Source of the DNA: an uncultured Clostridia bacterium
GTDB lineage: Bacteria; Bacillota; Clostridia; Oscillospirales; Feifaniaceae
Assembly (NCBI GenBank): GCA_944376235.1
Contig: CALWCA010000019.1
Location: 1-64,000 of the forward strand
Direction of reading: 5' to 3'
DNA length: 64,000 nt
A program made the position numbers and the translations under genes. Within the stretch, counting starts at the first letter, position 1. The number at the start of each line of letters is the position of its first letter. This document shows, in pieces, positions 7,319-14,470 of this stretch. The notes beneath the pieces were generated by a model that saw only the letters and a program-made list of their open reading frames with translations, did not search any database and was not told where the DNA came from.

Positions 7319-8455
7319 ATGAAAAAGACAATTTCCCTGCTTTTGGCCCTGCTCTTTCTGCTGTCGGCAGCCGGCTGCTCCAACACGCAGGACGACACCC
7401 AGGACCCCGGCGAAACCCAGCAAACTCCCGATACGATCACCGTGACCGATCACCTTGACAAGCAGGTCACGGTTCCCGCAGATATTGAGCGCATTGCGGT
7501 GGTGGGCGTGTGGCCCCTGCCTTCGGTGCTGACCATTTTCTTCAATTCGGCCGAAAAGATTGTCGGCATGCCCGAGGCCAGCCTGACGGCTGCGCAAAAC
7601 GGGCTGCTCGGCGAGCTCTATCCCGAGATTCTCAACGCCAAGACCGATTTCATCAACGGCGACGACGTCAACCTCGAAGAGCTGATGCTGCTCGAGCCCG
7701 ACGTGGTGTTCTACAACGCGGCAAATCCCGCCGTCGGTGAGAAGCTGACCAACGCAGGGTTTGCGGCGGTGGCGGTGTCGGTCAACAAGTGGGATTACGA
7801 CTGCATTGAGACGCTCAACAACTGGATTGAGCTCTTCTCCGCCATGTTCCCCAAGGACGCCAAGAGCGATGCCGTTGAGAAATATTCCAACGAGGTCTAC
7901 GACCTCATCAGCGAGCGCGTCTCCACCCTTTCGGATGAGCAGCGCGCCAGGGTTTTCTTCATCTACCAGTACACCGACACGATGCTGGCCTCTTCGGGCG
8001 CAAAATTCTTCGGTCAGTGGTGGTGTGATGCGGTGGGCGCCGTCAATGTGGCGCAGGAGCTGACCACCGACAACTCGGTGGAGGTCAATATGGAACAGGT
8101 CTATGCCTGGAACCCCGACACCATCGTCGTGACCAATTTTACGGCCGCTCAGCCCGAAGACCTCATGAACAACACCATCGGCAACTATGACTGGAGCACG
8201 GTGGCGGCCATCCAGAACGGGCGGGTCTTCAAAATGCCGCTTGGCATGTACCGCAGCTATACGCCGGGCGCCGACACGCCGGTCACGCTGCTGTGGCTGG
8301 CCAAGAGCGTCTACCCCGAGCTCTTTGAAGATATCGACATCACCGAGCGCGCCCGCAGCTACTACAAGGACGTGTTCGGCGTGGAGCTGACCGACGAGCA
8401 GATTGCCTCCATTTTCACTCCCACCTCCGCTGCGGCGGGCGGCGCGGGAGCATAA
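7319..8455 (+). CDS. FecB/BtuF-like substrate-binding lipoprotein
   Basis: This 378-residue protein begins with a lipoprotein signal peptide ending LLSAAGC, with lipidated Cys20, followed by a charged linker. The mature part has the class III binding protein layout: VTDHLDKQVTVPADIERIAVVG at the start, NLEELMLLEPDVVFYN, and VNMEQVYAWNPDTIVVTNF. This is typical of proteins binding iron complexes, heme, cobalamin or molybdate and delivering them to FecCD permeases. It is the last gene of the operon, 32 bases after the NifK-like gene with AAAGGAAG before ATG. It presumably serves the permease and ATPase encoded at 877-3005. A shared terminator follows. Confidence 0.9.
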   Translation: MKKTISLLLALLFLLSAAGCSNTQDDTQDPGETQQTPDTITVTDHLDKQVTVPADIERIAVVGVWPLPSVLTIFFNSAEKIVGMPEASLTAAQNGLLGELYPEILNAKTDFINGDDVNLEELMLLEPDVVFYNAANPAVGEKLTNAGFAAVAVSVNKWDYDCIETLNNWIELFSAMFPKDAKSDAVEKYSNEVYDLISERVSTLSDEQRARVFFIYQYTDTMLASSGAKFFGQWWCDAVGAVNVAQELTTDNSVEVNMEQVYAWNPDTIVVTNFTAAQPEDLMNNTIGNYDWSTVAAIQNGRVFKMPLGMYRSYTPGADTPVTLLWLAKSVYPELFEDIDITERARSYYKDVFGVELTDEQIASIFTPTSAAAGGAGA

Positions 8456-8505
8456 CGGTCAAAGCCCTTTCGGGCAGCCGCGCTTTGGGAAAGAGAAAAA
8501 GAAAA

Positions 8506-8540
8506 AGAGTGCTGGCGGGTTTGCCGCCAGCGCTCTTTTT
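8506..8540. terminator. Bidirectional terminator between convergent genes
   Basis: AGAGTGCTGGCGG pairs with CCGCCAGCGCTCT (one G-T pair) and is flanked by T-rich sequence on the plus strand and A-rich sequence on the other side. It can end both the nitrogenase-like operon and the opposing FAH-family gene. Confidence 0.85.
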
Positions 8541-8576
8541 GAATGCGGATTGTTTTTGAAAAAGGGGTTCCAAAGG

Positions 8577-9356
8577 TCAGCGGGGAACCTCGGCAACGAC
8601 CTGATTTTTGAGCTCGCCCAGCTCGTCTGAGCTGATGACAATGACGTCGCCCACCTGCATGGGCGCCACGCCGCTCGGCGTGCCGGTGGCAATGACGTCG
8701 CCCGGCATGAGGGTCATGCGGTTGGTGACAAATTCGAAGATTTCGGGGATGCCGAAAATCATGTCCTCAATGGTGGCGTTTTGGCGCAGCTCACCGTTGA
8801 GGTGGGAGCGGATGGTGATGCCGCTCAGGCTGTCCACCGTGGTAATCCAGGGGCCGATGGGGCAGAAGGTGTCATACCCCTTGCCGTTGACCCACTGGGT
8901 CGTGGTCTTGGCCTTGTCGCGCCGGGAGACGTCGTTGAGCAGGGTGAGGCCGAAGATGTAGTCCATGACCTCCTCCTTCTTGACGTAACGGGCCTTCTTT
9001 TTGACAATGACGGCAATCTCAGCCTCGTAGTCCACTCGCTGCGCCCCGATGGGATAGATGATGTCCTCCCCGGGATTCAAAATGGCGGACGGGGGCTTGA
9101 GGAAGACCTCGGGCTCCTCGGGCAGTGCCGGGGCCGCCATGGCCGACATCTCGTTGATGTGGTCAACGTAGTTTTTGCCGATGGCCACAATCTTGGAGGG
9201 GTCGGCGGGCGCCAGCAGCTTGGCCTTTTCCAGGGGGATGCCAGCGCTGCCCACCGTAAAGGAGCCAAACAAATCGCCCGAAATGGGGTAGACCATCCCG
9301 TTTTCCAGTTTTCCGTAGCAGGTTTTGCCCTCAAATAGGATTTTTGCGATTTTCAT
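8577..9356 (-). CDS. Fumarylacetoacetate hydrolase (FAH) family protein
   Basis: The 259-residue protein has the FAH fold signatures KIVAIGKNYVDH, EPEVFLKPPSAI, and YEAEIAVIV, with the metal ligands of the family at Glu111, Glu113 and Asp142 (LLNDVSRRD). Further typical pieces are GKGYDTFCPIGPWI and MTLMPGDVIATGTPSGV. Members act on 2-keto acid derivatives (acylpyruvases, hydratases, oxaloacetate decarboxylases), and the exact substrate cannot be assigned. I chose ATG 9356, preceded by AAGGACGG. The open frame extends upstream, but without family resemblance. It is a single gene converging on the nitrogenase-like operon. Confidence 0.9.
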   Translation of the reverse strand: MKIAKILFEGKTCYGKLENGMVYPISGDLFGSFTVGSAGIPLEKAKLLAPADPSKIVAIGKNYVDHINEMSAMAAPALPEEPEVFLKPPSAILNPGEDIIYPIGAQRVDYEAEIAVIVKKKARYVKKEEVMDYIFGLTLLNDVSRRDKAKTTTQWVNGKGYDTFCPIGPWITTVDSLSGITIRSHLNGELRQNATIEDMIFGIPEIFEFVTNRMTLMPGDVIATGTPSGVAPMQVGDVIVISSDELGELKNQVVAEVPR

Positions 9357-9576
9357 TTTGCGCACCGTCCTTTTCTCAAAAATTGCCGAGGGAAGCCGAC
9401 AGGGAAACGAAAAAAACTTCAGCCTCTCCCGATTTTCTTTGGAATTTTGCTTAAAAATTCTCACTTCAGGATGACTGCTCTCAGTATAGCAGAGCGCGGC
9501 AAAGGGTGTCAAGAAAAGGAATGGGGGTGCGGCGGGGCGCCGCAGGCAAATTTTGTCGGCAGTGCGCGGCAAAGCC

Positions 9577-9606
9577 TTGTCAGGGGCAGGGGGCTTGTGG
9601 TATACT
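9577..9606 (+). promoter_or_regulatory. Promoter for the GNAT and hydrolase genes
   Basis: TTGTCA (9577-9582) and TATACT (9601-9606) are 18 bases apart, about 35 bases before the ATG at 9643. Confidence 0.7.
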
Positions 9607-9642
9607 CACAAAAGCGTATGACATGAAAGGGGAGAGGCCGGC

Positions 9643-10107
9643 ATGCTGCTCAGAGCCTATCGCGAGAGCGACGCTGCGGTGCTGTGTGCGCTGTTTTTTG
9701 ACACGGTGCACACCGTGTGCGCGAAGGACTACACCGAGCAGCAGTGTGACGCCTGGGCCCCACGGGAGTTTGACTGCGCCGCCCTGTGCGGGCGCCTGGC
9801 CAGAAGTTATGCATTGGTGGCCGAGTGCGGCGGTGTTCTGGCGGGCTTTGCCAATCTGGGAGAAGACGGGTATTTCGACTGTCTTTACGTCAGCTCGCAG
9901 ATGCAGGGGCGCGGCGTTGCCACGGCCCTGGCAGATGCCATGGAGCGCCGTGCGGCGCAGCAGGGCGCTTCCCGCATGGTCAGCGACGTTTCCATTACGG
10001 CAAGGCCCTTTTTTGAACACCGGGGCTACCGTGTGCTGCGGGAGCAGACGGTGATCAGGCACGGCGTATCGATGACCAATTATCACATGGAGAAGGTGCT
10101 ACCATGA
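9643..10107 (+). CDS. GNAT family N-acetyltransferase
   Basis: 154 residues with the acetyl-CoA binding motif of the GNAT fold: FDCLYVSSQMQGRGVATALADAME, in which QGRGVA supplies the pyrophosphate loop, followed by FFEHRGYRVLREQ. The N-terminus LLRAYRESDAAVLCALFFDTVHTV resembles YafP-like enzymes. The acceptor is unknown. The start is ATG 9643 with AAAGGGGAG upstream. It overlaps the following hydrolase gene by four bases (ATGA), so the two are co-translated. Confidence 0.88.
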   Translation: MLLRAYRESDAAVLCALFFDTVHTVCAKDYTEQQCDAWAPREFDCAALCGRLARSYALVAECGGVLAGFANLGEDGYFDCLYVSSQMQGRGVATALADAMERRAAQQGASRMVSDVSITARPFFEHRGYRVLREQTVIRHGVSMTNYHMEKVLP

Positions 10108-10949
10108 CAAAACAACGAAAATCAGGAAAAAGGCCCCCTGCGAAAAAAGCCCCTGTCAAGGCGTCGGCCTCCGGCTCGTCTGCTTCTTCGGTCAGCCTTC
10201 CGGCGCTGGGAAGCCGGCGGGCGTGGAGCGCAACGGCACGGTTTGGAGCGGTGATTGTGGCGGTGGCGTGCGTGCTCTTTTATATGAATATCAAAGACGT
10301 CTATGAGGCCCAGAACAGTGCCTTGGCGGCAACCGAGTCCAACTCGCAGGTGACGGTGGAGCGCGGCGATGCGGCGCTGGCCTTTCGTCCGGTTGAGGGT
10401 ATGGGAGACACGGGCTTTATCTTTTATCCCGGCGGCAAGGTAGAGTATGAGGCCTATGCCCCGCTCATGCAGCAGATGGCGCAGCGCGGCGTCTTTTGCG
10501 TGCTGGTGGAAATGCCCTTTGAGCTGGCCATTCTTGAGAAGTCTGCGGCGGGGGTTTATCCGGCGGATTATCCCGAAATCACAAACTGGGTCATCGGAGG
10601 GCATGATATGGGAGGGCGCATGGCCGCCTCCTATGCCGCCAAAAACGCCGAAAGTTTGAGCGGGCTGGTGCTGCTGGGTGCCTACTCCTCCAAGGATTTG
10701 ACGCAAAGCGGCCTGCCGGTGCTCTCCATTACGGCCGAGCTCGACACGGTGGTGGACGAGAACAAGATGGGGAGAAACCGCGAGAACCTGCCTGAGGATA
10801 CCGTGGAACAAACCATTGCCGGCGGCAACCACTCGGGCTTTGGGGATTACGGCCTGCAGGATGGTGACACCGAGGCCGCCATCCCTGCCGCGCAGCAGCA
10901 GGAGCAGACGGCGCAAATCATTGCAGACTGGATTGCCGCCCTGCCGTAA
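10104..10949 (+). CDS. Membrane-anchored alpha/beta hydrolase
   Basis: 281 residues. A basic, low-complexity N-terminus (1-43) precedes one membrane helix (about 44-62), placing the catalytic domain outside the cell. The fold is recognisable from GFIFYPGGKVEYEAY, the nucleophile elbow VIGGHDMGG (Asp168 at the nucleophile position), PVLSITAELDTVV, and the catalytic histidine region AGGNHSGFGDYG (His243). In most relatives I know the elbow reads GHSxGG, so an aspartate in place of serine is notable. It may mean dehalogenase- or epoxide-hydrolase-like chemistry, or loss of activity. No true substrate can be inferred. It is coupled to the upstream acetyltransferase gene. Confidence 0.82.
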   Translation: MTKQRKSGKRPPAKKAPVKASASGSSASSVSLPALGSRRAWSATARFGAVIVAVACVLFYMNIKDVYEAQNSALAATESNSQVTVERGDAALAFRPVEGMGDTGFIFYPGGKVEYEAYAPLMQQMAQRGVFCVLVEMPFELAILEKSAAGVYPADYPEITNWVIGGHDMGGRMAASYAAKNAESLSGLVLLGAYSSKDLTQSGLPVLSITAELDTVVDENKMGRNRENLPEDTVEQTIAGGNHSGFGDYGLQDGDTEAAIPAAQQQEQTAQIIADWIAALP

Positions 10950-11107
10950 GGCGGGGCTTGCGGCGCCCCGGACACAGGACGGCGTTCGGGGCGCCTTCTG
11001 CCTTGCAGGGAAAGCCTGCCCTTTTCTGTCCCTCTTTGGAGCGGGAAAGGCCCCTGCTCTTTGGAAGGCGCCGGAAAAGCCGGGCGCACAAAAGCCCAGC
11101 CCTGCCT

Positions 11108-11163
11108 GAAAGGGAAAAAGAAAAACCGGGGCGGTGCAAACATGTTTGCACCGCTCCGGTTTG
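11108..11163 (-). terminator. Terminator of pduL
   Basis: A long stem (AACCGG-GCGGTGCAAACATG / CATGTTTGCACCGC-CCGGTT with small bulges, 11123-11163) is followed on the minus strand by a T-rich run (complement of AAAAAGAAAAA). It lies 30 bases past the pduL stop. Confidence 0.85.
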
Positions 11164-11193
11164 ATTTTGCAGGGCTTTGAGGCCGGGCCGGGC

Positions 11194-11766
11194 TTACTTG
11201 ATCAGCGTGCCCTCCACGTTGCCGGAGATACCGGCGGCATTGGCCTCGTCGGTATCGATATGCATGGCAAGAGCATAGTTGTCGGCCACACGGCAGACGA
11301 CTTCCTCGAAGATGACGCCGCGCGGGCCCTCATATTTCACGCCGACAATCTGCTTGTCCACAACGCCGAACTCCTTGGCTTCCGAGGTGTGGAAGTGGAT
11401 GTGGCGCTTTGCAACCATCACGCCCTCTTTGATCTCCACCTCTCCGGCGGGCCCGATCAGCTTGACGCCGGGGGTGCCGGCGATGTCGCCGGACTCACGC
11501 ACGGGGGGCTTGAGGCCCAGGGTGCGGGCGTCGGTCAAAGAGACCTCAACCTGGGTGGCGGAACGCTCCGGCCCGAGAATCGACATCTTGAGCTCGCCCT
11601 TGGGGCCGACAACCGTGACCTTCTCCTCACAGGCGAACTGACCGGGCTGCGAGAGGTCTTTCTTGTTGGTGAGCTGGTAGCCGGGGCCGTACAGGACGTC
11701 CAGATCGCCTCTGGACACATGGAGGTGGCGCGCAGAGGTTTCAATGAGAATTTTCTTATCAGACAT
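11194..11766 (-). CDS. pduL: PduL-type phosphate acyltransferase
   Basis: 190 residues with the two zinc-binding histidine motifs of the PTAC family: SARHLHVS (His14, His16) and AKRHIHFHTSEA (His122, 124, 126). Further family features are LSQPGQFACEEKV and ISGNVEGTLI-like ends. The enzyme interconverts acyl-CoA and acyl phosphate, here probably acetyl-CoA to acetyl phosphate for ATP formation by a kinase. There is no N-terminal encapsulation extension and no microcompartment gene nearby, so it is the free cytosolic form common in Clostridia that lack Pta. ATG 11766 is preferred over 11784 because AAAGGAG lies at proper distance. Confidence 0.93.
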   Translation of the reverse strand: MSDKKILIETSARHLHVSRGDLDVLYGPGYQLTNKKDLSQPGQFACEEKVTVVGPKGELKMSILGPERSATQVEVSLTDARTLGLKPPVRESGDIAGTPGVKLIGPAGEVEIKEGVMVAKRHIHFHTSEAKEFGVVDKQIVGVKYEGPRGVIFEEVVCRVADNYALAMHIDTDEANAAGISGNVEGTLIK

Positions 11767-11871
11767 GGCGGGGGCTCCTTTCATGAGGTAAAATTTCTTT
11801 CCAGAAGTGGTGCGGAAACAAAGGGACTTCCATACGAGCTCAGCCGATGAAAGGACAACCGCACCCTTTCT

Positions 11872-11900
11872 ATTGTACCAAACAAAGGCGGCGCTTGCAA
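11872..11900 (-). promoter_or_regulatory. Promoter of pduL
   Basis: Read on the minus strand, TTGCAA (11900-11895) and TACAAT (11877-11872) are 17 bases apart. The predicted leader is about 100 nt before the pduL ATG. The rest of the 333-base gap between pduL and the next gene (11767-12099) holds no further feature that I can support. Confidence 0.75.
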
Positions 11901-12099
11901 GAGAAGGGGAGAAGAAATACGAGGGGAAGGGGGCCTTTTTCCCGCATCGTGCGCGAAAAACCCTTTTTGCGGGATTGGCAAACGCCTAAGTCAAAGGGGA
12001 AACTGGGGAGCGGCGTCTGTGTGCGGCATAAAAATTGCACGCATGGCCCTTTCCCCTCGAAGGAGGGCCGCGCCGCCGTCCCGGGCAGGCTAGAAAAGG

Positions 12100-12816
12100 T
12101 CAGAGCCTGATTGCGCTCATGACAATAAGGGCAAGGTCGTTTTGCGTGTCGGCATCGAGAAATTCCACGTCAATGAATCCACGGTGCTCCTTGGCCCACA
12201 CCGCCCACGGACGCCATATTTCCTTGGGATTTTCCATGTTGTAGCATGCCGTGATGCGCGCGGCGCCCGTTTTTTCCCACAGGTGCCGCCACCAGTCTTT
12301 GCTGTGGAAGCTGAACATCTCCCCGCTCCAGAATTCGCGAAGCGTGTCGGGACAGCCCCCTTCAACCTCGCGAGTCAGCCCCGGCACCACGATGCCGAGC
12401 TGCCCGCCGGACTTGACAAGCCGGGAAAATGTGCATGGAAAATAGAGCTCGTCGGCACCAAAGTATTGATAACTGTCTATGGCGATGGCGGCGTCGAAAA
12501 AGTCCCGGGCGTAGGGAAGGGTGTGGGCCTCGGCGTGGATGGGGAAGACCCGGTCTGCAACACCGGCCTGCTCGAAGCGGCGCAGGTTGTCAGAGGCCTC
12601 AATCCACAGGTCGGTGGCGAACACGGTGACGCCGAACTCCCGGGCCAGGAAAACCGAGGTGAGGCCCTGTCCGCAGCCCAAATCCAGCACCTTCATACCG
12701 GGTTTTAAGTCGAGATGCTGGCACAGCTCCTCCAAAAGCCACAGGGGGTTTGGTCCCATCCAGTTTTCACAAATCCATGCGGGATCATATTGTTCGGTTT
12801 TGGGATATCGCTTCAT
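12100..12816 (-). CDS. Class I SAM-dependent methyltransferase
   Basis: 238 residues with the SAM-binding motif I VLDLGCGQG (43-51), motif II VFATDLWIEA, and an acidic post-motif region DAAIAIDSYQYF. The family is the Methyltransf_11/25 type acting on small molecules. The substrate is unknown. Several aromatic residues in the C-terminal half (SKDWWRHLWEKTG, EIWRPWAVWA) may line a pocket. ATG 12816 is preceded by AGGAGG on the minus strand. It stands alone with no functional clue from neighbours. Confidence 0.85.
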   Translation of the reverse strand: MKRYPKTEQYDPAWICENWMGPNPLWLLEELCQHLDLKPGMKVLDLGCGQGLTSVFLAREFGVTVFATDLWIEASDNLRRFEQAGVADRVFPIHAEAHTLPYARDFFDAAIAIDSYQYFGADELYFPCTFSRLVKSGGQLGIVVPGLTREVEGGCPDTLREFWSGEMFSFHSKDWWRHLWEKTGAARITACYNMENPKEIWRPWAVWAKEHRGFIDVEFLDADTQNDLALIVMSAIRL

Positions 12817-12985
12817 GGCGGCTTTCCTCCTGACAGAGGGCAGCCCCTTTCGGGGCACGCCCTTTTTACAGATTATGATACGGAATTTGAGGCAGTTTTT
12901 CAAGGAGAAATACGGCGGGTGCACGCCGGCCTGAACGGGGGGCGTGCAAAAGTTGTTCGTCAGGAAAGGGCCGAGGCATCGCTTC

Positions 12986-13014
12986 TTTACAAAAAGCAAT
13001 CTTTCAGATATACT
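12986..13014 (+). promoter_or_regulatory. Promoter of the XRE regulator gene
   Basis: TTTACA (12986-12991) and TATACT (13009-13014) are 17 bases apart, 33 bases before the ATG at 13048. Confidence 0.7.
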
Positions 13015-13047
13015 ATACCTTTAGAAAAACGAGTGTGGAGGCATGGC

Positions 13048-13710
13048 ATGAACAAGGAATTTCCCCGTGTGCTGGCGCTGCTGCGCAAGGAGCGCGGGCT
13101 CAGTCAGAAGTCGGCGGCGGGCGAGCTGGGCATTTCACAGGCGCTGCTCAGCCACTATGAAAAGGGGGCGCGCGAGCCGGGGTTGGACTTTTTGTGCAAA
13201 GCGGCTTCCTTTTACAATGTGTCGGTGGACTATCTGCTGGGGCGCTCGAGTGAGCGCCGGCCGGGAGAAGAGCTGCCCAATGTGCAGCAGGCGCCCGACA
13301 ATTTGCTGCGCGGGCGCAATGTGTTTTCCGCTCTAGGCAAGAACCTCACCGTCAGCGCCGTCAATGTGCTGTTTGGGCTGATGGAGATGGAGCAGACAAA
13401 GGAATTTGCATCCTGTACACAGCAGTATCTGGGCATTTCCATTTATAAGGTCTTCCGCCACCTGACCATGGCAAACCCCGGCCATCTGCAGGGGCTGTTT
13501 TCACTGCCCGAGATGGCCTTTCTCGAGACCGGCAACGCCGCACAGCAGATGTGCGAGCTTCAGCTCAAGCTGCTGGCCGCGCAGATGGCCAAAAACGGGA
13601 TGGTGATGCAGCCCATGGATTACGAGGCCATCCGCGCACGCTTTGCAAAGGATGCGGCAGCATTTTTCAATGTGCTCAAGCGGGCGGAGGATGAAATTCG
13701 CGCCGTGTGA
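13048..13710 (+). CDS. XRE-family transcriptional regulator
   Basis: 220 residues. Residues 6-62 form a Cro/CI-type helix-turn-helix (ALLRKERGLSQKSAAGELGISQALLSHYEKG) ending in the FYNVSVDYLLGRS motif typical of Firmicutes XRE proteins. The remaining 150 residues are helical, with no sensor domain I recognise. They may mediate dimerisation. The gene precedes a B3/4-domain gene and pepF in the same direction, but the role of the regulator is unknown. GGAGG precedes ATG 13048. Confidence 0.88.
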   Translation: MNKEFPRVLALLRKERGLSQKSAAGELGISQALLSHYEKGAREPGLDFLCKAASFYNVSVDYLLGRSSERRPGEELPNVQQAPDNLLRGRNVFSALGKNLTVSAVNVLFGLMEMEQTKEFASCTQQYLGISIYKVFRHLTMANPGHLQGLFSLPEMAFLETGNAAQQMCELQLKLLAAQMAKNGMVMQPMDYEAIRARFAKDAAAFFNVLKRAEDEIRAV

Positions 13711-13764
13711 TGTTTGAAAGAGCCCTGTAAGGAAAAAATAAAGGAGAAGAAAGGATGTTGTGCT

Positions 13765-14460
13765 GTGAGCTTTCGCATTGTACCCGAAGTATTTGACAAG
13801 CTGCCCGAGCTTTATATTGGAGCCCTTGTTGTCAAGGGAATTGACAACACGAAGGATTATCCGCAGGTGACGGAGTTTCTCGACGAATGCGTGCAGAACC
13901 TGCACCGGGACCTGGCCGGACAAAAAATCAAGGAGCATCCCTTTATTCTGCCCTTCCGGGGAGCCTTCAACGCCCTTGGAATCAATCCCAACAAGTTTAT
14001 GCCCTCCATCGAGGCGCTGGCCTCGCGCATTGAGAAGGGCAAGGGCATGCCTCATATCAACCCCATTGTTGACCTTGGCAACGCCATTTCGCTTAAATAT
14101 CTGCTGCCCATCGGGGCGCATCCTCTGCAGGCGCTCGACGAAGAGGTGCGCTTTGCCAGAGAGGGGGACATTTTCCGCCCCTTCGGCGCCGAAAAGGACG
14201 AGCAGCCCGACGTGGGCGAACTCATTTATGCCAACGGCAACATTGTCGGTACGCGGCGCTGGATTTGGAGACAGAGCGACATCAGCAAGATTGAGCGCGA
14301 CACCACCGATGTCTTTTTCCCCATCGACGGGTTCACCTTCCTTGCCCCGCGCGTGGAAGCGGCGCTCGACGAGCTGTCTGCGCTGTGCGAGAGCTTTTTC
14401 GGCTGCAAGCCGGTGGCGCGCGGCGCGGTGCACAAGGAAAGCAATGAAATGAAATTTTAA
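13765..14460 (+). CDS. B3/B4 tRNA-binding domain protein
   Basis: 231 residues from GTG 13765, chosen because AAAGGA lies nine bases upstream. A TTG at 13714 would add an N-terminus rich in lysine and cysteine. The sequence matches the B3/4 domain found in PheRS beta and in free-standing proteins thought to edit or bind misacylated tRNA or amino acids. Markers are HPFILPFRGAFNALGINPNKFMPSIEAL, INPIVDLGNAISLKYLLPIGAH and GTRRWIWRQSD. It lies between the regulator and pepF and may be cotranscribed with both. The physiological role is not established. Confidence 0.85.
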   Translation: MSFRIVPEVFDKLPELYIGALVVKGIDNTKDYPQVTEFLDECVQNLHRDLAGQKIKEHPFILPFRGAFNALGINPNKFMPSIEALASRIEKGKGMPHINPIVDLGNAISLKYLLPIGAHPLQALDEEVRFAREGDIFRPFGAEKDEQPDVGELIYANGNIVGTRRWIWRQSDISKIERDTTDVFFPIDGFTFLAPRVEAALDELSALCESFFGCKPVARGAVHKESNEMKF

Positions 14461-14470
14461 GGAGAACATC

